Source of the DNA: Trema orientale
Taxonomy: Eukaryota; Streptophyta; Magnoliopsida; Rosales; Cannabaceae
DNA length: 64,000 nt
NCBI GenBank assembly: GCA_002914845.1
Contig: JXTC01000255.1
Span: 124,001 to 188,000, forward strand
Direction: 5' to 3'
Of the stretch, positions 44,222 through 56,270 are shown piece by piece; position 1 is the first letter of the stretch; each line of letters starts with the position of its first letter. The notes under the pieces were generated by a model, which was not told where the DNA came from, ran no database searches, and saw only the letters and a list, made by a program, of their open reading frames with translations. The translations under genes were made by a program, and so were the position numbers.

Positions 44222-47040
44222 AAAGATTAGATTCCTTGTAATATATAAGGCACTTTGACTGTCACAAGATAAAGCAATCTTCTCTTGTTTGTACCGAATC
44301 CAAATAGCCTCTTTGCAGGCTTACGTAACCTCTATGTATTCTGTTCTATTGTAGATAAAGTTACAAGAGTTTATAGTTTCGAAACCTAGCTTACAGCTCT
44401 TTCTGCAAGAGTGAACACATAGTCTATATTAGATTTTTATTTGTCAAGGTCACCCACAAAATCTGAAACATAATATCCTCTAACAGTATATTCTGATCCT
44501 TCATAACATAATGTAGCCTCTGAAGTTCTTTTAATGTACCTCAGAATTCTCTTCACAGCATTTCAATGCTTTTTACCATGATTCGCTATATATCGACGAA
44601 CCACTCCCACTGCTTGTGTAATGTCTGGTCTTGTACATATTATAGCGAACATTAGACTTCCTACTACTGATACATACGGTACTCGAGACATCTCCACTCT
44701 CTTTGCTTTATTATTATGACACATCTTAGAGGATAAGTTGAAGTTAATAGGAAGTGGGGTAGAAATTGGCTTACAATCTTATATATTGAAGCGTCGCAAG
44801 AATTTCTTCAAACAGTTCTTTTGAGAAAGCTAAATCTTCCTGTTACCTCTGTCTCGGTGAATTTGTATCCCTACAATCTTGTTTTCTAGTCCCAAGTCCA
44901 TATCGAATTTCCTAGCCAACTGTACCTTCAATTCTTGGACTCGATCTTTGTTGGGGCCTACTACCAATATGTTGTCCATGTACAACAATAAGATAATGAA
45001 ATCATTATCTTCATCAAACCTTCTGAAGTATGTGTAGTGATCTGAACTGAGTCTGTTGTACCCAAGACTTAAGATGAAAGAATCAAATCTCTTATACCAA
45101 CACCTCGGCACATATTTGAGACTGTATAGAGATTTGTTCAATCTGTAAACCAAGTTCTCTCTGCCTGTTTTAGTAGATTCCTCTGATTAAAGTATATAAA
45201 TCTCTTCTTCAAGTTCTCTATGAAGAAAAGAAGTTTTCACATCTAGCTGCTCTAGATGTAGGTCAAACATAGCACACGTTGCTAGAACAACTCTGACTGT
45301 TGTGAGTCAAACCACAGGTGAAAATATCTCGTTGAAGTCAATACTTTCTTTCTAAGCATATCCTTTTACCACCAGTCTCGCACGGTACCACTATCATGCT
45401 TGATCTTGTAGACCCATTTGTTATCAATGGCCTTCTTTCTTTGTAGTAGTGAAATAAGATCTTATGTCTTGCTCTTGTGAATGGCTTCAATCTCTTCTTG
45501 CATTGCTTTCATTCACAGGGATACATCTGGGCTTTTGGTAGCCCCATGGAAAGTTGTTGGCTCTCCATCCTCTGTAAGAAGGCAGTATGCAATGTTGCTC
45601 TCAGTGATATAGTCTGAGTGCTACATCGACGGTCTTCTCCAACGAGTTGACCGATAGACTTCAGAAGCCTCTTCCTCGACTGGTTCTTCTACTTCGTGCC
45701 GTAATGCTACTTCCGAAGAATCTGAATCTTGAATATTCTTTTCTATCTGAATTATAGTAGTTTCCAGATTGCCATCTTCTTCCTTCTCTTGTAGTTTATT
45801 TTCTGTAAATATCACATCTTTCCTAATGACAACCTTATAAGTAGTAGATCCTATAGACGATACCCCTTGACTCCATCAACATATCCCAAGAATACAAATA
45901 CACACTTTCTAGACTTTGAATCCAGTTTTGTGATTTCTTGAGTATTGTATAGCATGTACACAGGACTTCCAAACGTATGTAAGCAAGAATAATCAGCTAG
46001 CTTACTAGTCCACATCTCTATTGGTATCTTCAGATCAATCGTAGTTGATAGAGACTGATTAATTACATAAGAGGTGGTTTTGACTGCTTCGGCCCACAAT
46101 GTCTTGGGTAGACCTGCAGCTCCTAACATTGCTCTTGTCGTTTTCAATAAGGTTATGTTCATTCACTCTGCCACTTCATTTCATTGAGGAGTGTATGCTA
46201 CTGTGAACTTCCTCTTGATACCTTTTTGTTGACAGATTTTATCAAATTTATCACTTATATATTCTCTTCCATTGTCCGTCTTCAAAGTATCTAGCTCCTC
46301 CTAGGGACGTCACTAGTGTTTTCCAAACATCAGAGTGAACTAAATCTATAACTTTTTTTCTTCTAAAGCAAGATGTGCTGAACTTTAATCTATGTTGCTT
46401 ACTTGTGACACAATACTCAAAAAAGTGTAAAGATACTTTTGTAAGATCAGGAAGCAATCTCGTTCAAAGAGAATCTTCAAGTCTCATTCTGACATATCGC
46501 CGAGCTTATAATGCCACATCATTATTGATTCTTCTCCGGAATTCGTTGAAGGAACTGATGCCTTCAGTTTCATCTGTATCTCTTCTTTAAGCATGTATAG
46601 ATTAATAGCGATCTTTTTTGCCTTCATTACTACAAGCGCACTCTTCATGTTCTTCATGATCTCATTTTCGATACGAGTTTTGCAACCAAGGTTATCTAAT
46701 TATCCTAAAGACAAAAGATTTTTCTTCAAGCCTTTCATATGTTGCACCTTTTGAATAGTATGAATATTACCATCGTACATTTTCATCTTGATAGTGCAAC
46801 TTCCAGTGATCTCTAAGGTATGATCATTACCCATAAACACAGATCCTCCATAGACATGTTCATATGTATGAAATCACTTCCTGTGAGAAATTATGTGCCA
46901 TTTTGCTCCCGAATCCACTACGTAGAAATCAGTATGCAGTTTCTCCTCAGTAAGAGTTTAGCTATGTAACAATATTAAGTCACGAATTATCTGACCTATT
47001 CGAGAAAAGAACAGCTGACAGCTCATTCCGACGTCCACAT
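44035..47040 (-). pseudogene. Ty1/copia pol relic, minus strand
   Basis: Read on the minus strand: a protease remnant (VVDSGAKWH, about 46895-46920), integrase (46457 down to about 45850, with TLWAEAVKTTSYVINQSLS and CVFVFLGY), then reverse transcriptase (about 45550-44830, with RLNKSLYSLKYVPRCWYKRF) and RNase H text to about 44100. The catalytic YVDD reads YMDN (LLLYMDNILVVG), so the polymerase would be dead, and stops and frameshifts are common. No LTRs are visible at either side. It resembles the Tork/TNT1 style of copia. Confidence 0.85.
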
Positions 47041-47124
47041 TTTTTCCTTTTTTCTATAAATTGTCTCTTTTAAAGATATTTTTTCCATTTTTCCAAAGTA
47101 CTTAAAGCTTGATCAGTTTTCACT

Positions 47125-50100
47125 ATAGAGTTCTTCAATTGGGTTTCTCTGATCTTAGCCATTTAGCTCAGATGGACAATCGGAGATAACCTCAAGGTTT
47201 CTCAATTTTGGCAAGAAAGCGGTTTGATTGGAAGGTGGGAGTCAGGAGGAAAATACACGAAAATCTTGAACTGGGTTATGAGGAATTTGATACCAGTAAA
47301 CTAATAAAGAGCAGAGTTAGATAAGTTGTGCATTTCTTTCGAGTACCCACTTGCAATTCCAGGTGTTACTAGCTTTGTTGGGACTAGAAAACGGCATTTG
47401 TTGTGGTCAGAGCAGATATGGATGCTCTATCTATGCAGGTACGAATTGTGGGATTGAATACTTTAGGCTGAACTTTTGGAGGATTCTGTTTGTACATAGA
47501 TTAGTTATCATAAAAATGGGGGTGATCATTTTGAGACTTGAAAATATATATTATCTACAATAGTTTCGAATATCTAGAGTGGGATTTTGGTAACAAATAA
47601 TTGTGTTAAAAAGGGTGTCTTTTCTTCTACCCAATTTTGTGAACATGAGTTCTTTTTGTGAATTTATAATGCTAAACTTTACCAAGGACATACATAGATT
47701 AGTTATCAGAAAACGGATGATATATTTCAAGACTTTTCTTCAATTGGTTTTGAGTGTCTACAGTGATTTTGGTAACCAAAAATTGTGTTAAAAGAGGGTC
47801 TTTCTTCTACCCTCTTTTGTGAATTTGAGTCTACGATGGTCAATTATACAGAAAATGCTAGAGTAGGAACACAAGAGCAAAGTCCCCGAAAAAATGCATG
47901 CTTGTGGACATGATGCTCATGTTGTAATGCTTTTTGGTTCAGCCAAGATCCTCAAAGAACATGAGAATGAGTTGTAAGTTTGTTTGTTGATACTTATTTT
48001 CTGATCCTCTATTTATTATTCAAATTACTGTATTATATACTCTTTTCTTATTTGATAAATTTTCGGATCGAAATTTGTGATAACAAAAGAAATATTAAAT
48101 AAATTACTAGATCTGGTCTGTCTTTATTAACTATGTTATTTGATTAGGGAACAATTGTTCTTCCATTCCAACCAGCTGAGAAATGAGGTGGTGGGACTAA
48201 GAGCATGCTAGATATTAGAACTTTAGAGTATGTTAATCTGATATTTGGGTTACATGTAAATCCTAAAGTACTTTATAGGTGAAATGGCCTCCAGAAGTGG
48301 TCATGTATTGGCTAGGTGTGGCTTCTTTCGGGCAGTAATAAGTGGAAAAAGGGGTCATGCAGCTCTTCCTCAAGAATCCTTCGATCCAATACTGGCTGCT
48401 TCAAATGTGATTTTTCGCTTATAACATATGCTGATCTAATAATGATCCAGTCGACTCGTAAGTATGTTTCCCCTTCTTTCTTCTTCCATGCCTATAAACA
48501 AGATTGTATACGTTAGCTTCTTTCTTACTGTTGCTTAAATCACCAGAGATGCGATAGCTATGATCATACTTGGAACTACTCTTTTCAACTATGTTGGAGG
48601 GTTTGATACTTTGGAAAATTTGTGTTCTTGGTAATTTTTGAACCTTAATTTTAGACATTTATGTGTGTTACTCAAAGGATTAAGACAGCATAATTTAAGC
48701 ACAAAAGGTTTGGTCAAACAGATATATGATATAAGTAGATATACATAATATAATGTAGGTAGTTAAGTAAGTCAGATAAATATATATACAATAATAAAAG
48801 CTGGTAATTTAAAGAGCTGAAATAAAAAAAAGGACCAGTTAACTAGAATCCAACAGACTGAAATTTAAATAATTGAAATTAAAAGTGCTGAAAATTAAAT
48901 AGCAAAAAATAAAAAGGTTGGAATTCAAATTGTTCAAAATAAAGTTGCTGAAATATAAATTGCAAGAATTAAAGTGCTGAAATATAAATCCTAAAAATAA
49001 AGAGTTGAAATATAGAAGGGACCAGTTAACTGGAATAAGTTTGTACTGGAAAATAAAAGAGTTGAAAATAAAATACTGAGAAATAAAGTACTAAGAAATA
49101 AAAGATGCTGCCTTAAGTATGAAAAACTACTAAGAACATGAGGATTAGGGTCTTGAATGGCTCAATTCTTATAGAATTCTTTGAATGAGATGATAATACA
49201 TGTATTTGTGTGAGAATATGAAATAGATGATGATTTAATATACAAAATACATACTGGCTTTAGTGATCAACTAAAGGCACGATTCTATATTTCTTGATGT
49301 GCAATGAAGTAGAGATGAACGACCAGTCACTTATGTATGTAACTAGTGTTTGACATGCACAAAAATGACAATGAGCTTATGCAAAACCTTATAAAATGTA
49401 ACGTGAAACTTAGATAATGAGAATATGGTATTACACTGATGAAAAGTATGAATTAGAAGCTAAGATATGCAATAAAATATCAAAAACCAACCATTGTTTA
49501 TGCAGAAAGAGTGGTTGATCATGCATGCAGAGATGAAAATGGACACTTTCAGGTATGTAAATGATGTTGGAATAATATTTCTAAGCTAGGAAAATGATTT
49601 AGAGTGATATATAGAAGTATAGGAGGAGTTTTAGCCTTATCGAATAGGTGAAAATGAAAGAAAAGTATAAGTTCTAGCCACTGCAGTGGTCGAGAACGTA
49701 AACAGTAGAGAGAATAAGAGAGAGAGCTAAAAGTGATAGCTGAAAGATGAGAAGGTAGTTATGTGAAAGTGTGTTGATTTGTGAAGAAAGGCTCTCATTT
49801 ATAGGTAGCTAAGAATTGGAGACCAAGCAGTAAGTGGTAGACAAGATTGACAAGTGCCAAAAACTGTCTTCTCTTGTCTCCTAGGATTTTATTTCACATA
49901 TGGTTTTAGTGTAAAGTAATGATTAAGTAACATAGAATTGCTAAAACTAGTCTAGGAGCTTAGAAACTGCCTTAGGAAATAACTTAGAAGCTGTCACCTC
50001 AGCAGTTTCATAGAAAACCAATAGCTAGTAAACCAGAAACCACGTGGTTTAGGGGTTAATTATTAGTAAATAACCTGGTATTTAGCTAAACAACTCTGCA

Positions 50101-51241
50101 GGTGTATAGTAGTAGGTTCCCTTAGATTTTGTACATGTAATCTATGTTCTCCCCTAAAGGGTTTAGGTTTTAGGGTAAAATACCCTAATTTCATTAAGGT
50201 CTTTAACCCCTAAAATACCACCGCTTTGTTTCTTTTTTCCCTGTTTAAGCTTTAATTACATTGAATCTTAATCTAATAATGATCATAGCTTAATTTATAC
50301 AATTCTAATTATGTTTAGGAATTTACCCCAAAAATAATTTGATATACCAAGAACTTGTCTTGCCTATAAATTGCTAATTCGATAATTTTGAATCAGATTC
50401 TAAAATTTGTGAAGTTAACATTATGGATTTCTTGTTTACTGTTGAGGCTACTAAATGAAAACACCATTAATCTGTAGGTAGTAATAGTTGCAAACTTTCA
50501 AGGAGGTGATGCTTTTAATGTCACTCCTGATTCTGTTACAACTGGTGACACTTTCCACGCCTTTTCAAAGGAGAGCTTGACTCAACTCAGACAACGTATC
50601 GAGCAGGTACATCAACTACTAAAGTTTCATCACTAAAATTGTTGGTTAATGATTTAAGTACTCCCTTTAGAATTTTAGAACTAATGTTATTAATCGTGAC
50701 ATAATTTAGTAGTAATTAATTTCTCACTTTTGTCTGAATAACTTCTTCTCTCAGATCCTCAACGTAGAGCTTTTTCCTTTTTAGTTTTCTGATTTGCCAA
50801 AGCTCAAACTTGTTTCTTCAAATAGGTTATAATGGGGCAGGCCGCTAAGCAGAGATGCAAGGCTAGTGTAAGTTTCCTAGAAAATAAGAAAACTTTCCCC
50901 CCTCCAACCATAAGTCACAAAGACTTGCAAGATTACTTCAAAAGGGTAGCTGGTGAAATGCTTTGACAGCCATAAAGTCAAAGAAATGCAACCGTAAATG
51001 GGATCGGAGGATTTTTCTTTCTTTCAAGAGGCGGTACCTGGATAGTGGATACTACTTACTTGGGATGGAGAATAAGACTCTAGGAAAATCTCAATTAGTT
51101 CATTCACCTTACTTTCAGATCAATGAAGTAGCAATTCCTTGCGGTGCTGCACTACACGCTTCACTCTGGCTGCAAGTTGTCTGTCCTGAGTTTCAACCTA
51201 AAGTTTATTTACCAGAAGGAGAACTGCATGATGCATTGTAA
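47125..51241 (+). pseudogene. ILR1-like IAA-amino acid hydrolase pseudogene, copy 3
   Basis: The five-exon layout is still visible: about 47125-47438, 47852-47977, 48148-48461, 50478-50606, 50826-51241. Lesions: the start codon reads ATA; exon 1 has frameshifts (agctaataaagagcag, ttgtgcatttc); exon 2 has an in-frame TAG (tagagtagg) and ends in TAA where copy 1 has CAA; exon 3 has stops and a deletion of the HASREADP coding part; its donor is changed; exon 5 has several indels. The last codons read ELHDAL, so the HDEL is lost. Intron 3 carries about 1.7 kb of extra DNA. This is the oldest of the two pseudogenes by appearance. Confidence 0.9.
48660..50335. repeat. 1.7-kb insertion in intron 3 of copy 3, with degenerate short repeats
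   Basis: Copies 1 and 2 have no counterpart. Between about 48800 and 49110 a phrase like agtgctgaaatataaat recurs about ten times in variable form, and ggaccagttaactggaat occurs twice (48833 and 49020). From about 49550 on, the sequence is unique and AT-rich. No coding region or clear termini are seen. The class of element is unknown. Confidence 0.5.
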
Positions 51242-52155
51242 TGTGGGTTTCATGACTTTTTTTTTCTCCCCAAGAATAAATATTATATTGGTTGAAATGC
51301 CACTGAAGGGTACGAGATTCATAGTAATTCTGCGTGAACTTGGTACCGTACTAGTTGTATTTAAGATCCGGGTATAATTATTATATAATGATACATAGAA
51401 ATCTTTAGTACCCCCGTCCTGATATAAACTCAGGATAGTAATTGTTTGTTATGGTAAAAGGAAATGAGTTTCTTACAAACGACGTCAATACAAACCCAAC
51501 ATTCGAAGAACAAAATTTCACAAAACGACAATAATTTTGAAAATGACAACCCTCGAAACGACAATTTTCTTTCTTTCTTTTAAGGATAAGATATATGACG
51601 AAACGACAACATTATTAATAGAAGACAATAAATTGTAAACAACAATATCTTCAAAAGCGACACTAACATGATAAACGACAACATTGTGCAAAAGATTTGA
51701 AAAAGAAAAAAAATATTCTAGAAAACAACATTCATGAATATACTAGTTAAAAAAAAACGACAATAACATGTACACGACAACAATGGCCCCTGAAATCTGT
51801 TCCTAAAAATATCCAGATTGTAGAAACTCATCACAATATTTTCTGAATTTCTCCGAATTTTCGTGCACTAAGATAGTCCGTAGAACAAGGAAACTGAGAA
51901 GAGTTCAAGAGAAATTTTCGTTTTTATTAAATATATGGAGCAATAGTATTACATTCAATCAACTAGAACCCAACAACAATCTACATCATATTTTATACCA
52001 GCAAATTCCCTAAGATGGTAACTCTGGGTTCCAATTTTCTATATGCAATATGCTTTTGACATTACAGAATCTAGGTTAGCTCAAATAAAAAATCTAATAT
52101 ACTCTGATCAGCACTTTAAAAAAAAAAAAAAAAAATACGATAACCGATGAGTTCC
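51242..52155. other. intergenic DNA between copy 3 and the glycosyltransferase
   Basis: Starts with the shared 3' flank of the ILR1-like unit (aagatccgggtataatta, about 51362). From 51477 to 51785 the motif cgacaa (acgacaacaat, aaacgacaat) occurs about ten times at irregular spacing, all on one strand. The last ~200 bp are presumably the 3' UTR of the minus-strand gene, with an A-tract at 52118-52135. Confidence 0.5.
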
Positions 52156-55004
52156 TCAAAACCCAAGAACATCAGATGCTAATTCTAATAGAGGCTCCAA
52201 AGCACTAGGAGCAAACTTTCTGGCAAAGAGGAAACATAATGTAGTTGGCTGGTTATTGTAAAGACATGTTTTACCTTCAGTTATCTTCTTGAAGAAATCC
52301 TTGTCGGTATCACCTTTCCCGAAAGTAGCTGGGTGAGCACCACCTCTTGACCAGTCCACATAAGTAAGGCTCCTGTTAGCCAGAAGATGTGGAGTTTCGA
52401 TGCTAAGCATTGTTTGGAAGTAGTGCTCATCCACATAACATGCCGGTCTGCAGAACTCTTCAAACTTAGGATAGTAGGTTGTGTCTTCGACTATCTTAAC
52501 AGCAAGCACACGATTAATCTCGAACCACTGAGACCCTTTACGCCAATCAGTTAGGTTGACCACAGGTGCCATGTTTCCATTATAACGTCCTCTTCCATAG
52601 GGTCCTGGTTCATCAAATGAACCCATGAAGCTGTAACGGGATCTCGAGATATAGCGATAGACAATGCTGAAGTTGTTTAGAGGAATGCATGCCTCGGAAA
52701 GAAGGATAAACCATTCATTTGAGATATCAAGCAATGCATTAGCTAGGAGTCTCCTCTCAGCCTCACACATACTCATTCTTCCCCACTCTGCTACCTGTAT
52801 GGCGGTATAGCTCAAAAATGTAAACCATCATGGCTTCTGGAACATAAATGCAAAATGTTGAGAAACGGTGGCATCCTAGACAGAAAACTATTCCATTTAA
52901 CATCTTTCATCATTGCATATACCCAATAAGAAGCATAATGAACTGCAAATCTGCTCAAGCCACTGGCTGCCAACACAATTTCTTTACAACTAACTCACAT
53001 TTAAATGTGCCCTCATGGTGTTATTTTAAGATCTTGATAGACTTGATGTAACAAGGAGCTAAAGCATATAATTTGTTGTAATAAAGATGCTGTTGATGCA
53101 TGAATGTTAGATTGTTAGCAATACATATTGCCGGATCCCACAGGAAAAACAACTCACAAATACAAAATACTTGTTCTAGATGGAACTAGTATTACGAACA
53201 CACATTTTAGGCTTTGCATATTTATAGCTTGAGAAGGAAGGGATGAGGACTCAAACCCTGACAGGAACCATCAGTCCTGAACAGATTCTAGGGCAGCATG
53301 GTCTAATTAAGCTTGTTCATGACAGTATGCCCATAGGAAGGGGCAAAAACATGAGGGAACACAGTATAGTAAACAACTGGTTCAACTATACCAATTTAGT
53401 TTATATATAACCGACTAGAAGAACCTTCCAAAAGTTCATTCCATGGCCTTGTGAAAAGGAACAGATAAATCTTAAGCCATGTTTTACGAAATAATTTCTC
53501 GGACCCATGTGATTCTAAATTACACTAAATTGTTCTAACTAAAACAGACAATTATTACCAATTTGTCAATTAAAAGCTGAAATACGCCAACCGATCCTAT
53601 ATGGTTATTTTGTATCTGTTAATGCCACCTCTAGTTGATGGCCTCGCTAAAACCTAAATGCATGAGACATTAACTAACATATATATATATATATTCTATT
53701 GCACAAACACAAAAAGCCAGTTGATTGATAAACTTGGGATATCGCTTGTAGTTCTAAATATAATAACAAAAAGCAGCAACACACATTGGTTTAAAAGCTA
53801 TATTTCAGTTTCAGGACTATCAGCACAATGAAAAGACCCATCTGAAGTTATATTATTTCCTAATAATGAAATGCACAAAGTGGGGTTTCAAAAAGAAAAA
53901 AATCTCCTCTAGTATGAGTTGAACAGATGGAATAGCAAAAAAAATCCAGAAGGTCCTAACACAGTCAAATGTAAGGGTTGACCAAACACTAAGAAACTAA
54001 TTCCAACCCTGTTTAACTCTCCAATTGCTTTTTTTTTTTTTTTCTTTTTAAATAAAAGCGACAAAAGAGAAGATTGTTATTCTCAAAACTCAAAAGACCG
54101 ACAAAAGAGAAGATTGTTATTCTCAAAACTGAAAAGACTAATGCTGTTAAATTGAAATATTACAGGCTTATAGTCATGCATGATGGACATATTATAACTT
54201 AATAACTAACAGAAAACATTAACTTTGACTAAGTCACACAAAATAGACAGAGATATAGACATTGACAAGAAATTGCACGCACAAAATATCGTAGAAAGGA
54301 AAAGGTTCCATTAGTCATCAAACATATACATATTGATCAAAACACTTAACAGATCTGAAATATTTTAGTAAGAATCATTAAAAGAATTGTTTACACTCAT
54401 GGAGGAGACTATGGTGATGCATCTGATGGCTATAAATAAACATTGCTTTCTGACAATAGAAACTAAAATTAGTGGCAGTATGTACCTGACTTGGGATTTG
54501 TCTCTTGTAAAACACTGATGAAGGTGGAAAATCAGGGTCATAAGACGGCATCGAATGGATGTAAATCGAGTATCGCCCTTCATTCCCCTTAAAGAATCTC
54601 TCCCAAAGAGGTGCCATTGGCAATGGTCCCTTTGTCAAGAACATGAAAGCAATCTTTGGAACTCTTTTAAACGGATAACTCTTTATTCGAGGAACAAGCG
54701 AAGCCCTCCACAGCAGCTCCGAATCATTCATGGTATGCATCAGTTTTGATGGAGGCCTGATCCAACTTTCTAAACTAATTGGCTCTTCAAAGCAAGGCTT
54801 AATTGGGGTCTGTTCTAATATAGTCTGTGCTATTGGAACCACATTCTGAATTTTAAAATACCGAGTTGTATACATACTGAAAACCGAAAACCCCAGACCT
54901 AAGGCCAAAAACACCAAAGAGAACTGAAGAAGTCTCAGAGGGAAAGCCCTACTTGGGTTGATTCTGAATGTAACACCGGAGTCCTTGCCTTCCTCTAGAG
55001 CCAT
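52156..55004 (-). CDS. GT14 (DUF266, core-2/I-branching) glycosyltransferase-like protein
   Basis: Two coding exons on the minus strand, 54486-55004 and 52156-52794, joined at CAG|GTACAT ... CATACAG|GTAGCAG in phase 0, giving 385 aa. It is a type II membrane protein: a short cytosolic N-terminus, a transmembrane helix at about residues 23-44, then a lumenal GT14 domain from about residue 115. Family marks: PKIAFMFLTKGPLPMAPLW, AERRLLANALLDISNEWFILLSEACIPL, GSQWFEINR, CYVDEHYFQTML, TYVDWS and the final LCFLFARKF. Plant relatives (BC10-like) are Golgi proteins linked to cell-wall glycans and arabinogalactan proteins; the exact sugar transfer is not known. The ATG at 55004 is used; the frame opens further only with a TTG. 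Confidence 0.92.
52795..54485 (-). other. intron of the glycosyltransferase gene
   Basis: 1,691 bp, GT-AG. It contains a 40-bp tandem repeat at 54061-54139, a (TA)n run near 53681-53694 and T-tracts near 54031. No coding region or recognisable transposon. Confidence 0.75.
54061..54139. repeat. 40-bp tandem duplication in the glycosyltransferase intron
   Basis: acaaaagagaagattgttat starts at 54061 and again at 54101; the two 40-bp units differ at about one base. Likely replication slippage. Confidence 0.9.
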
Positions 55005-56270
55005 CTTAGATTCAACCCTCAATGAAATCCAACTTCTGGGTATTACTACATACAGAACGGAATACCAAAAAAAAACCTTTTTGTATCAAAATCACTATTC
55101 TCTATAACTGTTCAAATACAGTATAAACAGCATCTCACAAAGCGAAAAACGTAAATCAAAGTTGAATTAGCGATCTGGTTAAACGATTTCCTAGCAATAA
55201 AAGCCCGTACTGTAATCACAGACCCATATTCAGAAAATTTCACTACTTTACCAAACTGAGTATTGGCCCATAATGGTCAAGTCAAAGATATGAAAATTCA
55301 ATTCCAAAATCAGAACGTTCCAGTTTCAACTCGCAATATCTCCGCAAGAAAAAGGAAAATACATGACGTGTAGCAATCTGATATGATAATCTCAAAAATT
55401 TAAACAAAATTAACAATAATAATAATGAGTGAGTTTTATTACAGTAGACCGAAGGTGGTGGCCGATTAAGGGCAAAAAATCAACGAACAATCGGCTCAGA
55501 AACTCCGCAATTTTTCCATGGAAGACGGAGCTTTAGGCCATGTGATGAAAAGGGTTTTAAGGAGGTTTCATTCCTCGAATGTCGTCGGTCGAAAGAGAGA
55601 GTTTAAAAGTAAAGCAAGGCGAGATTGAAGCATGTTGTTTGGGAAGTTGGGTGGAAAAAGAAAAACTAGGACTCGCTTGGTTTGGGGGGGCTGCTTTGTT
55701 TGTTTCCTTCTTTGTCCTTCTTGTTAGGGAACGCTTTAGCTTAGCTTTAGCTTTAGCTTGAGCTTTTACATCATCTTCACTGTTTGAGACTTTGATTCTG
55801 TGCGTCACTATGATTTAGCGGTTTGTTCCTTGCACACGTGTTGTCGCATTAACTAATCTGTTATGTCAAATAGTCAATTGGGACGACTTTTTTTTTGTTT
55901 TTTTTTTTCCTTAATTTTTAAAGTTTTACTTTTATTATTATGGGCCGTGATGTGATACAATGATTCTTCCCTAGTTCTGTTGATTTCGTTTAACGGCATT
56001 TATTTGGCATGGAAGTTTCGAGCTAGCATTGATGTTATTAATGGGTTTGGTATTACGTGTTTGATTTTTATATAGATTTTAATCTCAATTGATGTCTTTG
56101 AGAAATTTCCACACAGAATTGATTGCAAGCGGAGACGTATACACACGGCAATTGACGTAAAATCATGTGTGTTCCGTAATCAACGTTTTGAGTAACGACA
56201 TCATCATATTTTTTTGTCAAAACAACAAGGAACAAACAATTTAGTGTAGCAGTAATGTCAGTCAGTTACT
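55005..56270. other. 5' region of the glycosyltransferase gene and intergenic DNA
   Basis: Presumed promoter and 5' UTR of the minus-strand gene, perhaps with a leader intron, because the stretch upstream of the ATG is AT-rich. The repeat ctttagctttagctt (55739-55760) and T-tracts (55890-55910) are visible. An 83-codon minus-strand frame (55557-55808) has low-complexity composition and is not supported as a gene. Confidence 0.4.

Noticed and set aside
55557..55808. 83-codon minus-strand frame upstream of the glycosyltransferase
   Set aside because: K/A/T/S-rich low-complexity composition (partly from a repeated ctttagctt text), no recognisable domain, no clear partner exons.
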